A stretch of 38,609 nucleotides of DNA from Lysobacterales bacterium (GTDB taxonomy: Bacteria > Pseudomonadota > Gammaproteobacteria > Xanthomonadales > Rhodanobacteraceae), in NCBI GenBank assembly GCA_014338185.1, contig QUBV01000026.1, positions 1 to 38,609 on the forward strand, read 5' to 3'. The position numbers and the translations under genes were made by a program. Below are positions 7,706 to 16,428 of this stretch, piece after piece; positions within the stretch are counted from its first letter, which is position 1, and each line of letters starts with the position of its first letter. The notes under the pieces were generated by a model that saw only the letters and a list, made by a program, of their open reading frames with translations, was not told the DNA's origin and did not search any database.

Positions 7706-9634
7706 TCAGGCCGGCGTGCCGCGCTGCATCGCCAGCAGCGTGACATCGTCCTGCGGGACCTGGTCGCACCAGGCCAGCACCTCGGCCACGATCGCATCGG
7801 CCACGGCCTCGGGCGGCAGCCCGCGCGCGGCACCCAGTCGCGCGAGCAGGCGCGCCTGGCCGTAGAGTCCGGCATCGGCGCCGGCTTCGGTCACGCCGTC
7901 GGTGTACAGCAGCAGGGTGTCGCCGCTGGCGAGCTGCAGCTGCGTATCGGCGTAGTCGAGGGCATCGAATGCGCCCACCAGCGCGCCGTGGCCGTCGATC
8001 ACCTCGATGCGGCCGTCGGCGCGCAGCAGCAGCGGCGGCGGATGTCCGCCACAGGCCAGCGTGAGCCGGCCGTCGCGCCAGCGATAGTGGGCGAGCACGA
8101 GCGTGACGAACATGCCGTCGTGGCCGCCGGTGGCCAGCACGTGGTTGACCGCGGCCAGTGTCTGCGCGGGCGTGCGCGTGGCGCTGGCGAAATCGCGCAG
8201 GTGGGTGCGCACCATGGTCATGTACAGCGCCGCCGGCGTGCCCTTGCCGCACACGTCGGCGACCACCAGCGCGACGGTGTCGCGGTCGAGCAGCCACGCA
8301 TCGTAGAAGTCACCGCTCATGAGCGTGGCCGGCTGGCACAGGCCGTGGAAGCGGAAGCCCGGCGTGGGGCCGGCATCGCGGCTCCACTGCGGCCAGGGCG
8401 GCGGCAGCAGGCGCTGCTGGATCTCGCGCGCGGCGGCCAGCTCGCCCTCGATGCGCTGACGCTGCGCGGCCTCGCGCATGCGCTCGGCCTGGCTGTAGGC
8501 GAGCGCATCGAGCATGTCGTCGAAGGTGTGCGCGAACTGGCCCAGTTCGTCGCGGCGCGAGGTGATGCCGGTGCGCTGCGTGGCATCGCCATGCCGCACC
8601 GCGCCGGCGACGCGACGCAGGGCATCGAGCGGGCGCGTGAGGCGCCGCGTGGTCCACGCCAGCGTGAACAGCACCAGCACCAGGGCCGCCAGTGACAGCG
8701 CGAGCTGGCGAGCGAGCTGTGCCCGCGCATTGGCCAGCACGCGGTCCTCCTCCAGCAGCGCGACCATGCTCCAGCCGGTGTCGCCCACGGGTGCCCACGA
8801 CAGCCACAGCGGGCCGGCGGACACGCGGCTGGCGTCGATTTCGAGCAGGCCGCTCTCGCCCCGCTGCATGGCCTTGCCGGCCTGCTCCAGCTGCGGCAGC
8901 TCGAGCTTGCGCGCGATGTCGAAGATGCCATCGCCCGGCGCGCGGATGTCACCGGCCTGGGTCAGGTAGTGGCCATGCGCATCGACCAGCCGGCTGGCAC
9001 CGCCCCATGGGCTTTGCCAGCCGGTGTCGAACGCATCCAGCGCGATGTCCGCGGTCACCACCGCGCGTTCGCCCGCGCGGGTGTGCCAGGGCACCGAGTA
9101 GGTCACCATGCGCACGTCGCCGATGCCGGTGTCGAAGTACGGCTCGGTCCAGTACGGCGCCCCGCTGCGCAGCGGTTCCACGAACCAGTCGCGCGTGCTG
9201 TAGTGGACCTGGCTGTCGGGCTGTTGCAGCAGCGTGAGGCGGCCACCGATGCGGCCGGCGTAGTACACGGGGTGGTCGCTCGCGGACTCGAAGGCAATCG
9301 CGCTGCCGTAGATGTCGGGCGTCTGCCCGACCACGCCGCCGAGCACGTCGAGCAGGGTGGCCGGGGCGCGGTCGAGGTGGCCCGAGCCCAGAAACCAGGC
9401 CGCCGAGCGTGTCGCCTGCATCACGCCGGCCAGGCGCGCGGCCAGTGCCGCGGCGCGCTGGCGCGTGACCTCGACCAGGAACGCGCGCGCCTGGCGTTCG
9501 GCCTCCACGCGATCGTCGCGGTAGCCCACGTACATGCGCACGCCCTCGGTCACCAGCAGCAGCAGCGCGATCGCGACGATGAGGCGCGCATGCAGGCGCG
9601 AGGACAAGCGCGCGAGCCGGCGCCATGCCTTCAT
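7706..9634 (-). CDS. membrane sensor dCache-HAMP-SpoIIE/PP2C serine phosphatase
   Basis: A 642-residue RsbU-type phosphatase. Order: short cytoplasmic N-terminus, TM helix at about 17-36, periplasmic dCache-like sensor at about 40-305 (YSTRDWFVEP and YWTEPYFDTGIGDVRMVTYS are typical of Cache folds), second TM at about 308-328, HAMP at about 330-385, coiled linker AAREIQQRLLPP at 401-412, then the SpoIIE domain. Metal-binding Asp residues are visible in SGDFYD (Asp442), VADVCGKG (Asp460), YTDG (Asp579) and QDDV (629-630). It should dephosphorylate a STAS protein when the periplasmic domain senses its ligand. ATG 9634 overlaps the TGA of the gene before it by 4 nt. It is the last gene of a five-gene operon; the likely substrate, the STAS protein, is encoded convergently. 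Confidence 0.95.
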   Translation of the reverse strand: MKAWRRLARLSSRLHARLIVAIALLLLVTEGVRMYVGYRDDRVEAERQARAFLVEVTRQRAAALAARLAGVMQATRSAAWFLGSGHLDRAPATLLDVLGGVVGQTPDIYGSAIAFESASDHPVYYAGRIGGRLTLLQQPDSQVHYSTRDWFVEPLRSGAPYWTEPYFDTGIGDVRMVTYSVPWHTRAGERAVVTADIALDAFDTGWQSPWGGASRLVDAHGHYLTQAGDIRAPGDGIFDIARKLELPQLEQAGKAMQRGESGLLEIDASRVSAGPLWLSWAPVGDTGWSMVALLEEDRVLANARAQLARQLALSLAALVLVLFTLAWTTRRLTRPLDALRRVAGAVRHGDATQRTGITSRRDELGQFAHTFDDMLDALAYSQAERMREAAQRQRIEGELAAAREIQQRLLPPPWPQWSRDAGPTPGFRFHGLCQPATLMSGDFYDAWLLDRDTVALVVADVCGKGTPAALYMTMVRTHLRDFASATRTPAQTLAAVNHVLATGGHDGMFVTLVLAHYRWRDGRLTLACGGHPPPLLLRADGRIEVIDGHGALVGAFDALDYADTQLQLASGDTLLLYTDGVTEAGADAGLYGQARLLARLGAARGLPPEAVADAIVAEVLAWCDQVPQDDVTLLAMQRGTPA

Positions 9635-11127
9635 GCGCTCGCCGCGGCCTGCGCCCGCATCTGTGCGCGCAGGCGCTGGCCCAACTCGGAGTGGATGTTG
9701 GGGGCGTCGTAGTCGAAGCCGGGGTCGGCCACGTGGTTGTACACGAGCCGGTCCTGCGCGGGCGTGACGCCCGGCGAAACGCCACTGAACACGAAGCCGA
9801 GCGCCTCGATCGCGGTGGCCATGCGCGCGCTTGCCGGATCGACCAGCGGCACCTGCAGCTCGATCACGGCCATGCGTTCGCGGCGCAACTGCGCCAGCCG
9901 CGCGCGCAGCGTGGGCAGGGTGTCCTCGCCCCAGCCATCGACCCGGAGCTGGGCCAGCTCCAGCCCGCCATGCAGCGCCGCATCGACGCTGCCGTGGGCG
10001 GGCAGCGCCGGGCTCGCGGCAGGCGCGTCGAGCAGCTGCAACGGCACCTCCAGCGCCTGGTAGATCGCCTGCAGCAGCGCGCGCTGCGCAGGCGCGACCA
10101 CCGCGCTGCGCGCGGCGCGCGCGTCCGGGTCGAGGTAGCGCACCGCGAGCATGCAGCTTTCGCGCTGCGGCAGCGCCTCGGCGATGCGGCGAAAGCGCAG
10201 CGATGCCGGCGCATGGCCGGGCAGCAACGCGCAGTCGCGAAAGCCGAGCTCGTGCATGAAGCGCTGGGTCCACGGGTGGGCCGTCACCGCATGCGTGTAC
10301 AGCTGGCGCAGGCCGCGTTGCCGCGCGAGCTCGAGCAGGAAGTCGCCGAGCCGACGCGCCACGCCCTGGCCGCGGTACTGCATGCGCGTGACCACGATCG
10401 CAAGCTCGGCGCCGGCCGGATGTTGCGGATCGAGCACGAGCGCGGCGTGTCCCGCGATCGCGCCGCCCGCCGTCACCGCCAGCGCCGACACCAGCGCGCC
10501 GCTGCGGTTGAGCGCGACCACGCGCTCGGGAAAGTAGATGTGCTCGTAGGGATACGAGTAGCCGTAGGCGTCGTGGATCAGGCGCGACACCTCCAGCGCG
10601 TCGTCCTCGCGCAGCAGGCGCACCTCGGCCACGGGTTCGGCGGCAGGTTCGGCGGCAGGTTCGGCGCGCTCGCCGATCGGCGCGAGCGCGCGGTACTTGA
10701 GCAGGCGCGTCTGCTTGCCGCCGCGACCGAGGTTGCGGTATTCGACCTCGTCGAAGGCGCTGCGCATCAGGTGCATGCCCAGCGCCGACTGCAGCTGGCC
10801 CTGCGGCGCACGCGCGGGATCGTAGGCCGGGATGCGAGCGGGATCGAACGGCAGGCCCTGGTCGTCGATGAGGATTTCGAGCCCGAGCGGGTGGCGCTGC
10901 AGGGTGAGGTCGAAGCAGTGCAGCTCGGCCGCTGCGAACGCATGGCGCACGACGTTGGAGACGGCTTCCTCCACACCCAGCTCGATCTGCGCCAGTTCGC
11001 GCTCGCCGAAGCCGAGCGCGGCCGCATGGCTGCGGGTGAGCGCGCAGGCCAGCGCGATCGCCGCGACCTCGTTGGTCAGCGTGAGGCGGCAGGCGCCCGC
11101 GGGCAGGCTGGCCTCAGCGCTGCTCAT
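9631..11127 (-). CDS. RsbW-like ATPase fused to GNAT acetyltransferase
   Basis: A 498-residue protein with two recognisable parts. Residues 15-148 form a GHKL/HATPase_c_2 domain: N box ELGVEEAVSNVVRHA at 49-63, DDQG at 88-91, and a Gly-poor G2 region near 116-125. A linker with three repeats of Ala-Glu-Pro (157-168) follows. Residues 168-310 form a GNAT domain, with the acetyl-CoA pyrophosphate-binding pattern YRGQGVARRLG at 251-261 (Q/R-x-x-G-x-A). The last 180 residues have no clear assignment. The ATPase part probably acts as an anti-sigma-type kinase or binder; the GNAT part suggests acyl or acetyl transfer. The start overlaps the ligase gene by 14 nt and the stop overlaps the phosphatase start by 4 nt. 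Confidence 0.85.
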   Translation of the reverse strand: MSSAEASLPAGACRLTLTNEVAAIALACALTRSHAAALGFGERELAQIELGVEEAVSNVVRHAFAAAELHCFDLTLQRHPLGLEILIDDQGLPFDPARIPAYDPARAPQGQLQSALGMHLMRSAFDEVEYRNLGRGGKQTRLLKYRALAPIGERAEPAAEPAAEPVAEVRLLREDDALEVSRLIHDAYGYSYPYEHIYFPERVVALNRSGALVSALAVTAGGAIAGHAALVLDPQHPAGAELAIVVTRMQYRGQGVARRLGDFLLELARQRGLRQLYTHAVTAHPWTQRFMHELGFRDCALLPGHAPASLRFRRIAEALPQRESCMLAVRYLDPDARAARSAVVAPAQRALLQAIYQALEVPLQLLDAPAASPALPAHGSVDAALHGGLELAQLRVDGWGEDTLPTLRARLAQLRRERMAVIELQVPLVDPASARMATAIEALGFVFSGVSPGVTPAQDRLVYNHVADPGFDYDAPNIHSELGQRLRAQMRAQAAASA

Positions 11128-12388
11128 GGCGACGGTCGATCACGCGCTTGAGCTTGCCCGAGCGCGTGTTGATTTCGAGGCCGCCCGGTGCGACCCAGTC
11201 GATCTGCAGCGGATGGATCAGCGCCTGCGCGATGAGGTCGGGCAGCATCGGCCGCTCGGCATGCAGGCGGCGCACGATCGTGTCGGCCAGCGCCGCCCGT
11301 GCCGCTGCCGCGGCTTCGCTGGCGATGCGCACGGTGAGCCGGTCGCGCTGTTGCACGTGCTCGACCAGCAGCTGGAACTCGAACGCGCCCAGCTCCGCGC
11401 GGCATTCGCCGAGCACGCGGCGCACGTCCTCGATGTAGAGCGTGGCCGGACCCACGCGCGCGCCTTCCTCGCTGCGGCCCATGAGGCGGAACCGGCGGTC
11501 GGGCGTGCCCGCGGGTTCGCTCCAGCAGGCCATGTCGCCGGCCGGGTAGCGGATGATGGGCATGAGCAGACGCGTGAGGTTGGTCACCACCACGCGCCCG
11601 ACCTTGTCGGTTTCGCGGATCGGCGTGCCGTCGACCTCGTCGATGATTTCGATGATCGCGTAGCGGCTGAACATGCGGTGCTCGTCCGGGCCGCAGGAAT
11701 CATCGTCGTAGCCGAGCAGACCCGCATCGACGCTGGCATAGCCGACCGAGCGCGCCTGGGCGGCGGGAAACGCGCGCGCGAGCGTGTTGCGCTGCTCGGC
11801 ATACATGGATTCGCCGCCGAACAGCAGCCGGCGCACGCCGGGTGCGGTTTTGCCCGCGTTGATGTAGTGCGCCGCCAGCGTCAGCAGCGTGGTGGGCGTG
11901 CCGACCAGCGTGGTCAGGCCAAAGTCGGCGATCGCATGTTCTACCGTGTCGGGGTCGGCGCGCCCCGACAGCGGCAGCTGCAGCGTGTTGGCACGGGCGT
12001 GGTCGAGCGAGCGCATGATGAAGATGAACGACGAGTACAGGTCGCCGACGTAGAACAGGTTGGCGATGCGCTCGCCATCGTGCAGGCCGCCTGCATCGAG
12101 CCCCATGCCGAACACGCCGGTGAAGGCTTCCCATTCGACGCGGCTGTAGATCGAGAACTTGGGTTCGCCGGTGGTGCCGCCACTCTTGAACACCATGCCG
12201 TCATGGATCGGGCCGGTGAGCAGACGGTTGTCGCGCTGGGTGTTGGCGGCCCAGAACGCCTTCTGCTCGACCAGCGGCAGTTGCTCCAGCGTGGGCCGCG
12301 AGGGCAGGCCGGCGTACAGCTCGCGGTAGTAGGGCGACAGTTCGCGCGCGACTGCCACCAGGGTGTCCAGCTCGTAGTGGGTGATCAT
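11114..12388 (-). CDS. PaaK-like AMP-dependent acyl ligase
   Basis: A 424-residue member of the phenylacetate-CoA ligase (PaaK)/LuxE branch of adenylating enzymes. Motifs visible: P-loop SGGTTGEPKFSIYS at 69-82, a YASVDAGLLGY motif in mid-protein matching the adenylate-binding A5 region, IRYPAGDM with the conserved Asp, and SGKLKRVIDRR at the C-terminus with Lys412 in the position of the A10 catalytic lysine. It should activate a carboxylate to an acyl-AMP and pass it to CoA or a protein thiol. Substrate cannot be told. ATG 12388 overlaps the preceding stop by 4 nt. It resembles the C-terminal half of the upstream fusion protein, so the operon carries three adenylating domains of this branch. 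Confidence 0.88.
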   Translation of the reverse strand: MITHYELDTLVAVARELSPYYRELYAGLPSRPTLEQLPLVEQKAFWAANTQRDNRLLTGPIHDGMVFKSGGTTGEPKFSIYSRVEWEAFTGVFGMGLDAGGLHDGERIANLFYVGDLYSSFIFIMRSLDHARANTLQLPLSGRADPDTVEHAIADFGLTTLVGTPTTLLTLAAHYINAGKTAPGVRRLLFGGESMYAEQRNTLARAFPAAQARSVGYASVDAGLLGYDDDSCGPDEHRMFSRYAIIEIIDEVDGTPIRETDKVGRVVVTNLTRLLMPIIRYPAGDMACWSEPAGTPDRRFRLMGRSEEGARVGPATLYIEDVRRVLGECRAELGAFEFQLLVEHVQQRDRLTVRIASEAAAAARAALADTIVRRLHAERPMLPDLIAQALIHPLQIDWVAPGGLEINTRSGKLKRVIDRRHEQR

Positions 12389-14943
12389 GCCAGGTCTCGC
12401 AGGTCGACGATGGGTTTGAGCTTGCCGGTGACCGGCGCGGTCACGAACCCGGCGAGGGCGACGGCCTCGAGCTGCAACCCGCTCGATGCGAGCGGGCCAT
12501 CGACTTCCTCGCGCAGCACCGGGTCATGCGCGAGCAGCAGCGCGCGCAGCGCGGCGGGATCGTGGCCCGCGCCCTCGAGCACGCGCACCTTGATCGTGTA
12601 GGCACGGCCGTCGTGGTCGAGTTCGATCTGCAGCGGCCCGTCGTAGCCGGCGTGGTCGGCCAGCGTCTTGACGAAGCGGTGGTAGCTGAGGAAGTTGCCG
12701 ACGCGGAACACGTCGCCACAGCGCCCGAGCAACTGGAACCGCGGCGCGGCACGGCCGCATGGGCATGGCGCGTCGACCCAGCGACCCATGTCGCCGATCT
12801 CGTAGCGCTGCACCGGCGCGGCCGCACGGCGCAGCGAGGTGAACACCAGCCGCCCGGCCTGGCCCGGCGCGACCGCGCGGTCGGCCTCGGGGTCGAGGAT
12901 TTCCAGGTACTGCGACTGGGTCAGCACATGGTAGGTGGTGTCCTCGCAGTGCGGGCACTGGTAGCCGAGCGGACCGGCGTCGTTGCTGCCGTAGGACGCC
13001 GCGCGGACGAGTTCGACGCCGAATTCGTCGTGCAGGCGCTGGCGCAGCGCGCCGCTCATGTGCTCGCCACCGAAGAACACCTTGCGGATGCCGCGATACT
13101 CGCGCAGCAGCGGCGCCTGCTGCTCGAACAGCTGGCCCAGGTAGAACGGCATGCCCAGCAGCGTGTCGACCTTGCGCTCGACGATCGTGCGCGCGACCTC
13201 GGCCAGGTCGTCGATGCCGGCCATCGGCAGCTGCGCCGCGCCGAGGTTTTCCAGGATCGTCCAGAAGCTGATGAAGCCGCCGTACAGATGCCCGGCCATG
13301 AACAGGTTGATGCAGCGGTCGCGGGCCGGATCGAGCCCGGCCGCACGCAGGCCGTCGGCCGCAGCGCGCATCTGCGCGTGGTAGTCGTCCCAGCTGTAGG
13401 CCGAGAACTTGGGCGCGCCCGAACTGCCGCCACTGCGCACGAGCACGTGCGCCAGCGCGGGGTCGGGTTGCAGCGCGAGGAACGCGGCCTTGTCCATCAC
13501 CGGCGTGCCCGCGCGCAGCGGGTTGGCGGGCGCGGCGAGTTCCTCGAAGCTCGACACCTGCGCCAGCGCCTGGCCCAGTTCCAGGCCGACGCGCCGGCTG
13601 TAGCGCTGCAGCGCGTACACGCCATCGTGCGGTTCGCCGGCGTAGCCTCCGAGTTGTTCGCCCACGCATGTGACGCGCGTGACGCCGGCGGCGATGAGGC
13701 GCCCGGCGAGTTCCGCGATGCGGCGCACCGGCGCGGCCAGCCCGGCGGTCTGCAGCCAGCGCCGCATCGGCCGCAGCGTGTCGACGACCTGCGCGGCCTG
13801 CAGCGGCTTGATCCAGATGCTGCGGAACAGCGGCGAGGCGCGCAGCGCCGGATGGTCCTCGGCGAACACGCGCCAGCCGCGATCGGGCGCGCTGAACACG
13901 CGCGTGGTGTCGGAACAGGCCGTCTCGAGGCTGGCCAGCAACTGCGCGGTGCTGATCTCGGCCCACTCCTGCTGCTGCGGTTCGGCACCGGGCGCGCGCG
14001 GCAGCTGCGCCGACACGCGCGCCAGCACGCGCGCGAAGCGCTCGGCGAAGGCGAACAGCGCGGCGCGGTCGCCGACTTCGACGTACAGGCACTGCGGGCT
14101 GGAGCAGGCCTGCTGTTCGAGCAGGCACACGTCGCGCGCGGCCGCGGCCAGCACCGTCTCGTCGTCGAGGCACTCCGCGGCGAGATAGGCGAAGGAAATC
14201 TTGTGACCCCAGTCGATCACGCGGCAGCCGCTGGGCGCGAGCGCGCCGATCGAGGCGATGGCGGCCTCGCCGCCCCATGCCGCGATGCCGTCGGCCAGTG
14301 CGAACAGGCCATGCAGGCGCGCGATCTGGCGTGACGGCACCGCCACCACGCTGATGAACGGCGCGAGCGTGCCGCTCGCATCCAGTGCCAGCAGCGCCGC
14401 CAGCAGCTGCTGGGCGAACGGCGGCACCTGGCTGCTGGTCTTGAGCACGTTGAGGTTGCCCGCGAGCAGGCCTTCGATCACCGACAGCGGCGCCACCGTG
14501 GGCACGTTGCCCGGCGCCACGTGTACGAGCAGGCCCAGCGGCGCCCAGGCCTCGAACGCGTCGGCATCGCCGTCGATGCGGCGCGGCACCTGCGGGCGCA
14601 GGCTGCCCAGTTCGCGCTGCAGCTTGGCGCGCAGCGCCGCCGGTGCGAGCGTGTCGCGGATCGCCGCGAGCGCGGCCTGCGCCTGCGCGCGATCGGTGGC
14701 CGGGTCCTGCTCCAGCGTGTGCAGCAGCGCCGCCACCAGCGCCGCGTCGCGCCCGGCGCCATCGCCGAGCCGCTCGCACAGCGCCGCGGCCGCCTGCAGC
14801 AGCGCATCCAGCGGCGCGGCACGCGCGAGGTCGTGGTGCAGTTGCGCGGGCAGTGCCGCCAGGCGCGCGTCGAGCGCGGCATCGTCCAGCCACTGTCCCT
14901 GCCACAGATGCGGAGTGCGTGGATCAGGCAGCGATCCGTTCAT
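12385..14943 (-). CDS. LuxC-type acyl reductase fused to PaaK-like acyl ligase
   Basis: An 852-residue two-domain enzyme. Residues about 60-440 match LuxC, the NADPH-dependent acyl reductase of the bioluminescence fatty-acid reductase complex: HVAPGNVPTVAP at 141-152, and EQQACSSPQ with Cys280 in the position of the acyl-accepting catalytic cysteine. Residues about 470-852 form a PaaK-like adenylating domain: SGGSSGAPKFSAYS at 504-517, YGSNDAGPLGY at 651-661, a possible metal site from C663/C666 and C727/C729, and GKLKPIVD with Lys841 at the A10 position. Acid activation and reduction to aldehyde could therefore occur on one chain. The stop and start overlap neighbours by 4 nt. Normal LuxC is about 480 residues and lacks this second domain. 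Product likely a fatty or aryl aldehyde; no luxAB, luxD or luciferase is nearby. Confidence 0.92.
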   Translation of the reverse strand: MNGSLPDPRTPHLWQGQWLDDAALDARLAALPAQLHHDLARAAPLDALLQAAAALCERLGDGAGRDAALVAALLHTLEQDPATDRAQAQAALAAIRDTLAPAALRAKLQRELGSLRPQVPRRIDGDADAFEAWAPLGLLVHVAPGNVPTVAPLSVIEGLLAGNLNVLKTSSQVPPFAQQLLAALLALDASGTLAPFISVVAVPSRQIARLHGLFALADGIAAWGGEAAIASIGALAPSGCRVIDWGHKISFAYLAAECLDDETVLAAAARDVCLLEQQACSSPQCLYVEVGDRAALFAFAERFARVLARVSAQLPRAPGAEPQQQEWAEISTAQLLASLETACSDTTRVFSAPDRGWRVFAEDHPALRASPLFRSIWIKPLQAAQVVDTLRPMRRWLQTAGLAAPVRRIAELAGRLIAAGVTRVTCVGEQLGGYAGEPHDGVYALQRYSRRVGLELGQALAQVSSFEELAAPANPLRAGTPVMDKAAFLALQPDPALAHVLVRSGGSSGAPKFSAYSWDDYHAQMRAAADGLRAAGLDPARDRCINLFMAGHLYGGFISFWTILENLGAAQLPMAGIDDLAEVARTIVERKVDTLLGMPFYLGQLFEQQAPLLREYRGIRKVFFGGEHMSGALRQRLHDEFGVELVRAASYGSNDAGPLGYQCPHCEDTTYHVLTQSQYLEILDPEADRAVAPGQAGRLVFTSLRRAAAPVQRYEIGDMGRWVDAPCPCGRAAPRFQLLGRCGDVFRVGNFLSYHRFVKTLADHAGYDGPLQIELDHDGRAYTIKVRVLEGAGHDPAALRALLLAHDPVLREEVDGPLASSGLQLEAVALAGFVTAPVTGKLKPIVDLRDLA

Positions 14944-16121
14944 GCGGCGTTCCCCTTGAGCAGTTCGGCCGCGGCCACCGCGCAGCTGCGGTTCTTGCCC
15001 TGGCCGGCGCGCCCGAGCAGGTCAAACCACGGCGCCTCGGCGCCGCAACCGCAGTCGCTGCCTGGATACCATGCGGCAAGGTCGCCCATGAGCACGCTCT
15101 GTGTCGGCGCCGCGGTGAAGTAGGGCGCGAGGAAATGCAGGAAGCCGGGGCGGCCGGCCGGCAAGGGTTCCAGCGTGGCCACGTCACGGATCGCTACGCG
15201 CGACCACACCGGCACGTGGAAGCGGTGGCGCGGACATTCGACGTAGGGCACGGAGTGTTCGACCGAGCCGTAGCCGTCGCGGATCAAGGCGTTGGCGATG
15301 CCCAGCTGTTGTTCGATGCGCGCCTGCAGGTCGGCCTTCGGGATCGCCTTGTCGGCCTGTCCCTTCCAGCCGCCGCCGAAGAAGGTCATCGAGCCGGGCG
15401 CGAGCGCGAGCGCCGGCAGCTTGAGTGCCTGCATGCGCTCGAGCGTGGCGTTGACGAAGGCCGGAAAGCCGAAGATGCGCACCGGCAGGCCCTGCTCGGC
15501 GAATTCCTGCAGTGCGCGGATCGTGCCGAACACGTCGAACTCGTGGCCGCCCGTGCCGGTGGCGCGCAACACGTAGCGCACCTCGTGCGCCGGTGCGTAG
15601 CGGGCCAGCGCGTTGTCGGTCCACGAGGTGCCGACCTTCCAGTCGCGCAGCGGTTCGTAGCCGACCATCAGGTAGTTGACCGGCTCGGCCTGGATCCAGC
15701 CGTAGTGGCGGAAGATCCGTTCGACCATCGCCTCGCCCGCGCCGATCGACCAGGCATCGAAGAACATCTGCGACTTCTGCCCGGTGGTGCCCGACGAGGT
15801 CAGGTGCAGCACCACCTGCTCGGGCGGCACCGAGCGGATTTCGTGGGTCTTGAAGAAGTTGGCGTGGATCGGCGGCAGCGCGAGGCAGTCGTCGATGCTG
15901 TCGACGCGGCCGCTGCGCGGACCCTGCAGCTCGAGCAGGCGTCGATAGAACGGGCTGCGCCCGCGGTGCCAGTCGAGGATCTCGTTCATCGCCGCGACGA
16001 ACAGCGCATCGGCGGCCGCGCCGTGGGCATAGGGCTCGCGCAGGTCGCCCAGCGCCTGGACCTGCGCAAGGGCGCGTGGATCAGGCACGCGTGGCTGGGA
16101 GGATTGCGCGGTCGGGTCCAT
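14940..16121 (-). CDS. LuxE-type acyl-protein synthetase
   Basis: A 393-residue protein of the LuxE family, which adenylates a fatty acid and holds it as a thioester before transfer to LuxC. The adenylation loop SSGTTGQKSQ is at 109-118, and a mid-protein FFGGGWKG and DGYGSVEH segment fit the family. Cys380 in SCAVAAAELL, 13 residues from the C-terminus, is a good candidate for the acyl-accepting cysteine, which lies near the C-terminus in known LuxE. A DCGCG element lies just before. The start at 16121 is supported by GGAGG 4-5 nt upstream; longer in-frame extension is low-complexity. It is first of the operon and its stop overlaps the LuxC-PaaK start by 4 nt, as expected for partners in one complex. 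Confidence 0.9.
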   Translation of the reverse strand: MDPTAQSSQPRVPDPRALAQVQALGDLREPYAHGAAADALFVAAMNEILDWHRGRSPFYRRLLELQGPRSGRVDSIDDCLALPPIHANFFKTHEIRSVPPEQVVLHLTSSGTTGQKSQMFFDAWSIGAGEAMVERIFRHYGWIQAEPVNYLMVGYEPLRDWKVGTSWTDNALARYAPAHEVRYVLRATGTGGHEFDVFGTIRALQEFAEQGLPVRIFGFPAFVNATLERMQALKLPALALAPGSMTFFGGGWKGQADKAIPKADLQARIEQQLGIANALIRDGYGSVEHSVPYVECPRHRFHVPVWSRVAIRDVATLEPLPAGRPGFLHFLAPYFTAAPTQSVLMGDLAAWYPGSDCGCGAEAPWFDLLGRAGQGKNRSCAVAAAELLKGNAA

Positions 16122-16428
16122 CGTGCCTCCGGGTGTGGCCGCACGGGGCGGCATGCAGCAGGCGGGGCATCGGTCGTGCCGGTGCGGCCGCGCCGTAGTG
16201 GCGCGCCGCGCGCCGGGCGTACCCGGTTGCATCGCCACGCCGGTTCGGCACGCGGCCGCCCCTGTGGTGCCGCGTCGACGATGCGCCCATAGGCTAACCC
16301 CTTTGCCGCATTGGCGACCAGTCGCAGCGGCGCCGATCCATGCCATTCGGCAGGTTCGCCCCGGGCACGGGCCGTGGCATGGTGCGGGGCCGACGGCGCG
16401 ACGGCGATGCCCGATGGAGCCACCGAAC
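16122..16428. promoter_or_regulatory. divergent intergenic region between luxE-like and DUF5916 genes
   Basis: This 307-nt gap separates two divergent genes and must hold promoters for both. No gene is convincing here. TAGGCT at 16290-16295 on the plus strand, and the overlapping CCTATGGG on the minus strand, are the only AT-richer segments resembling -10 elements; both lack a good -35. GGAGG before position 16121 and GGAG at 16416-16419 are the ribosome binding sites. Confidence 0.35.

Noticed and set aside
10636-10668. Tandem repeat in the ATPase-GNAT gene
   Set aside because: Three copies of a GGTTCGGCGGCA-type unit encode an Ala-Glu-Pro linker; ordinary linker, no separate element.
11114-16121. 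A bioluminescence (lux) operon
   Set aside because: luxA, luxB and luxD are missing and the extra PaaK and regulatory genes do not fit; only the acyl reductase parts are shared.
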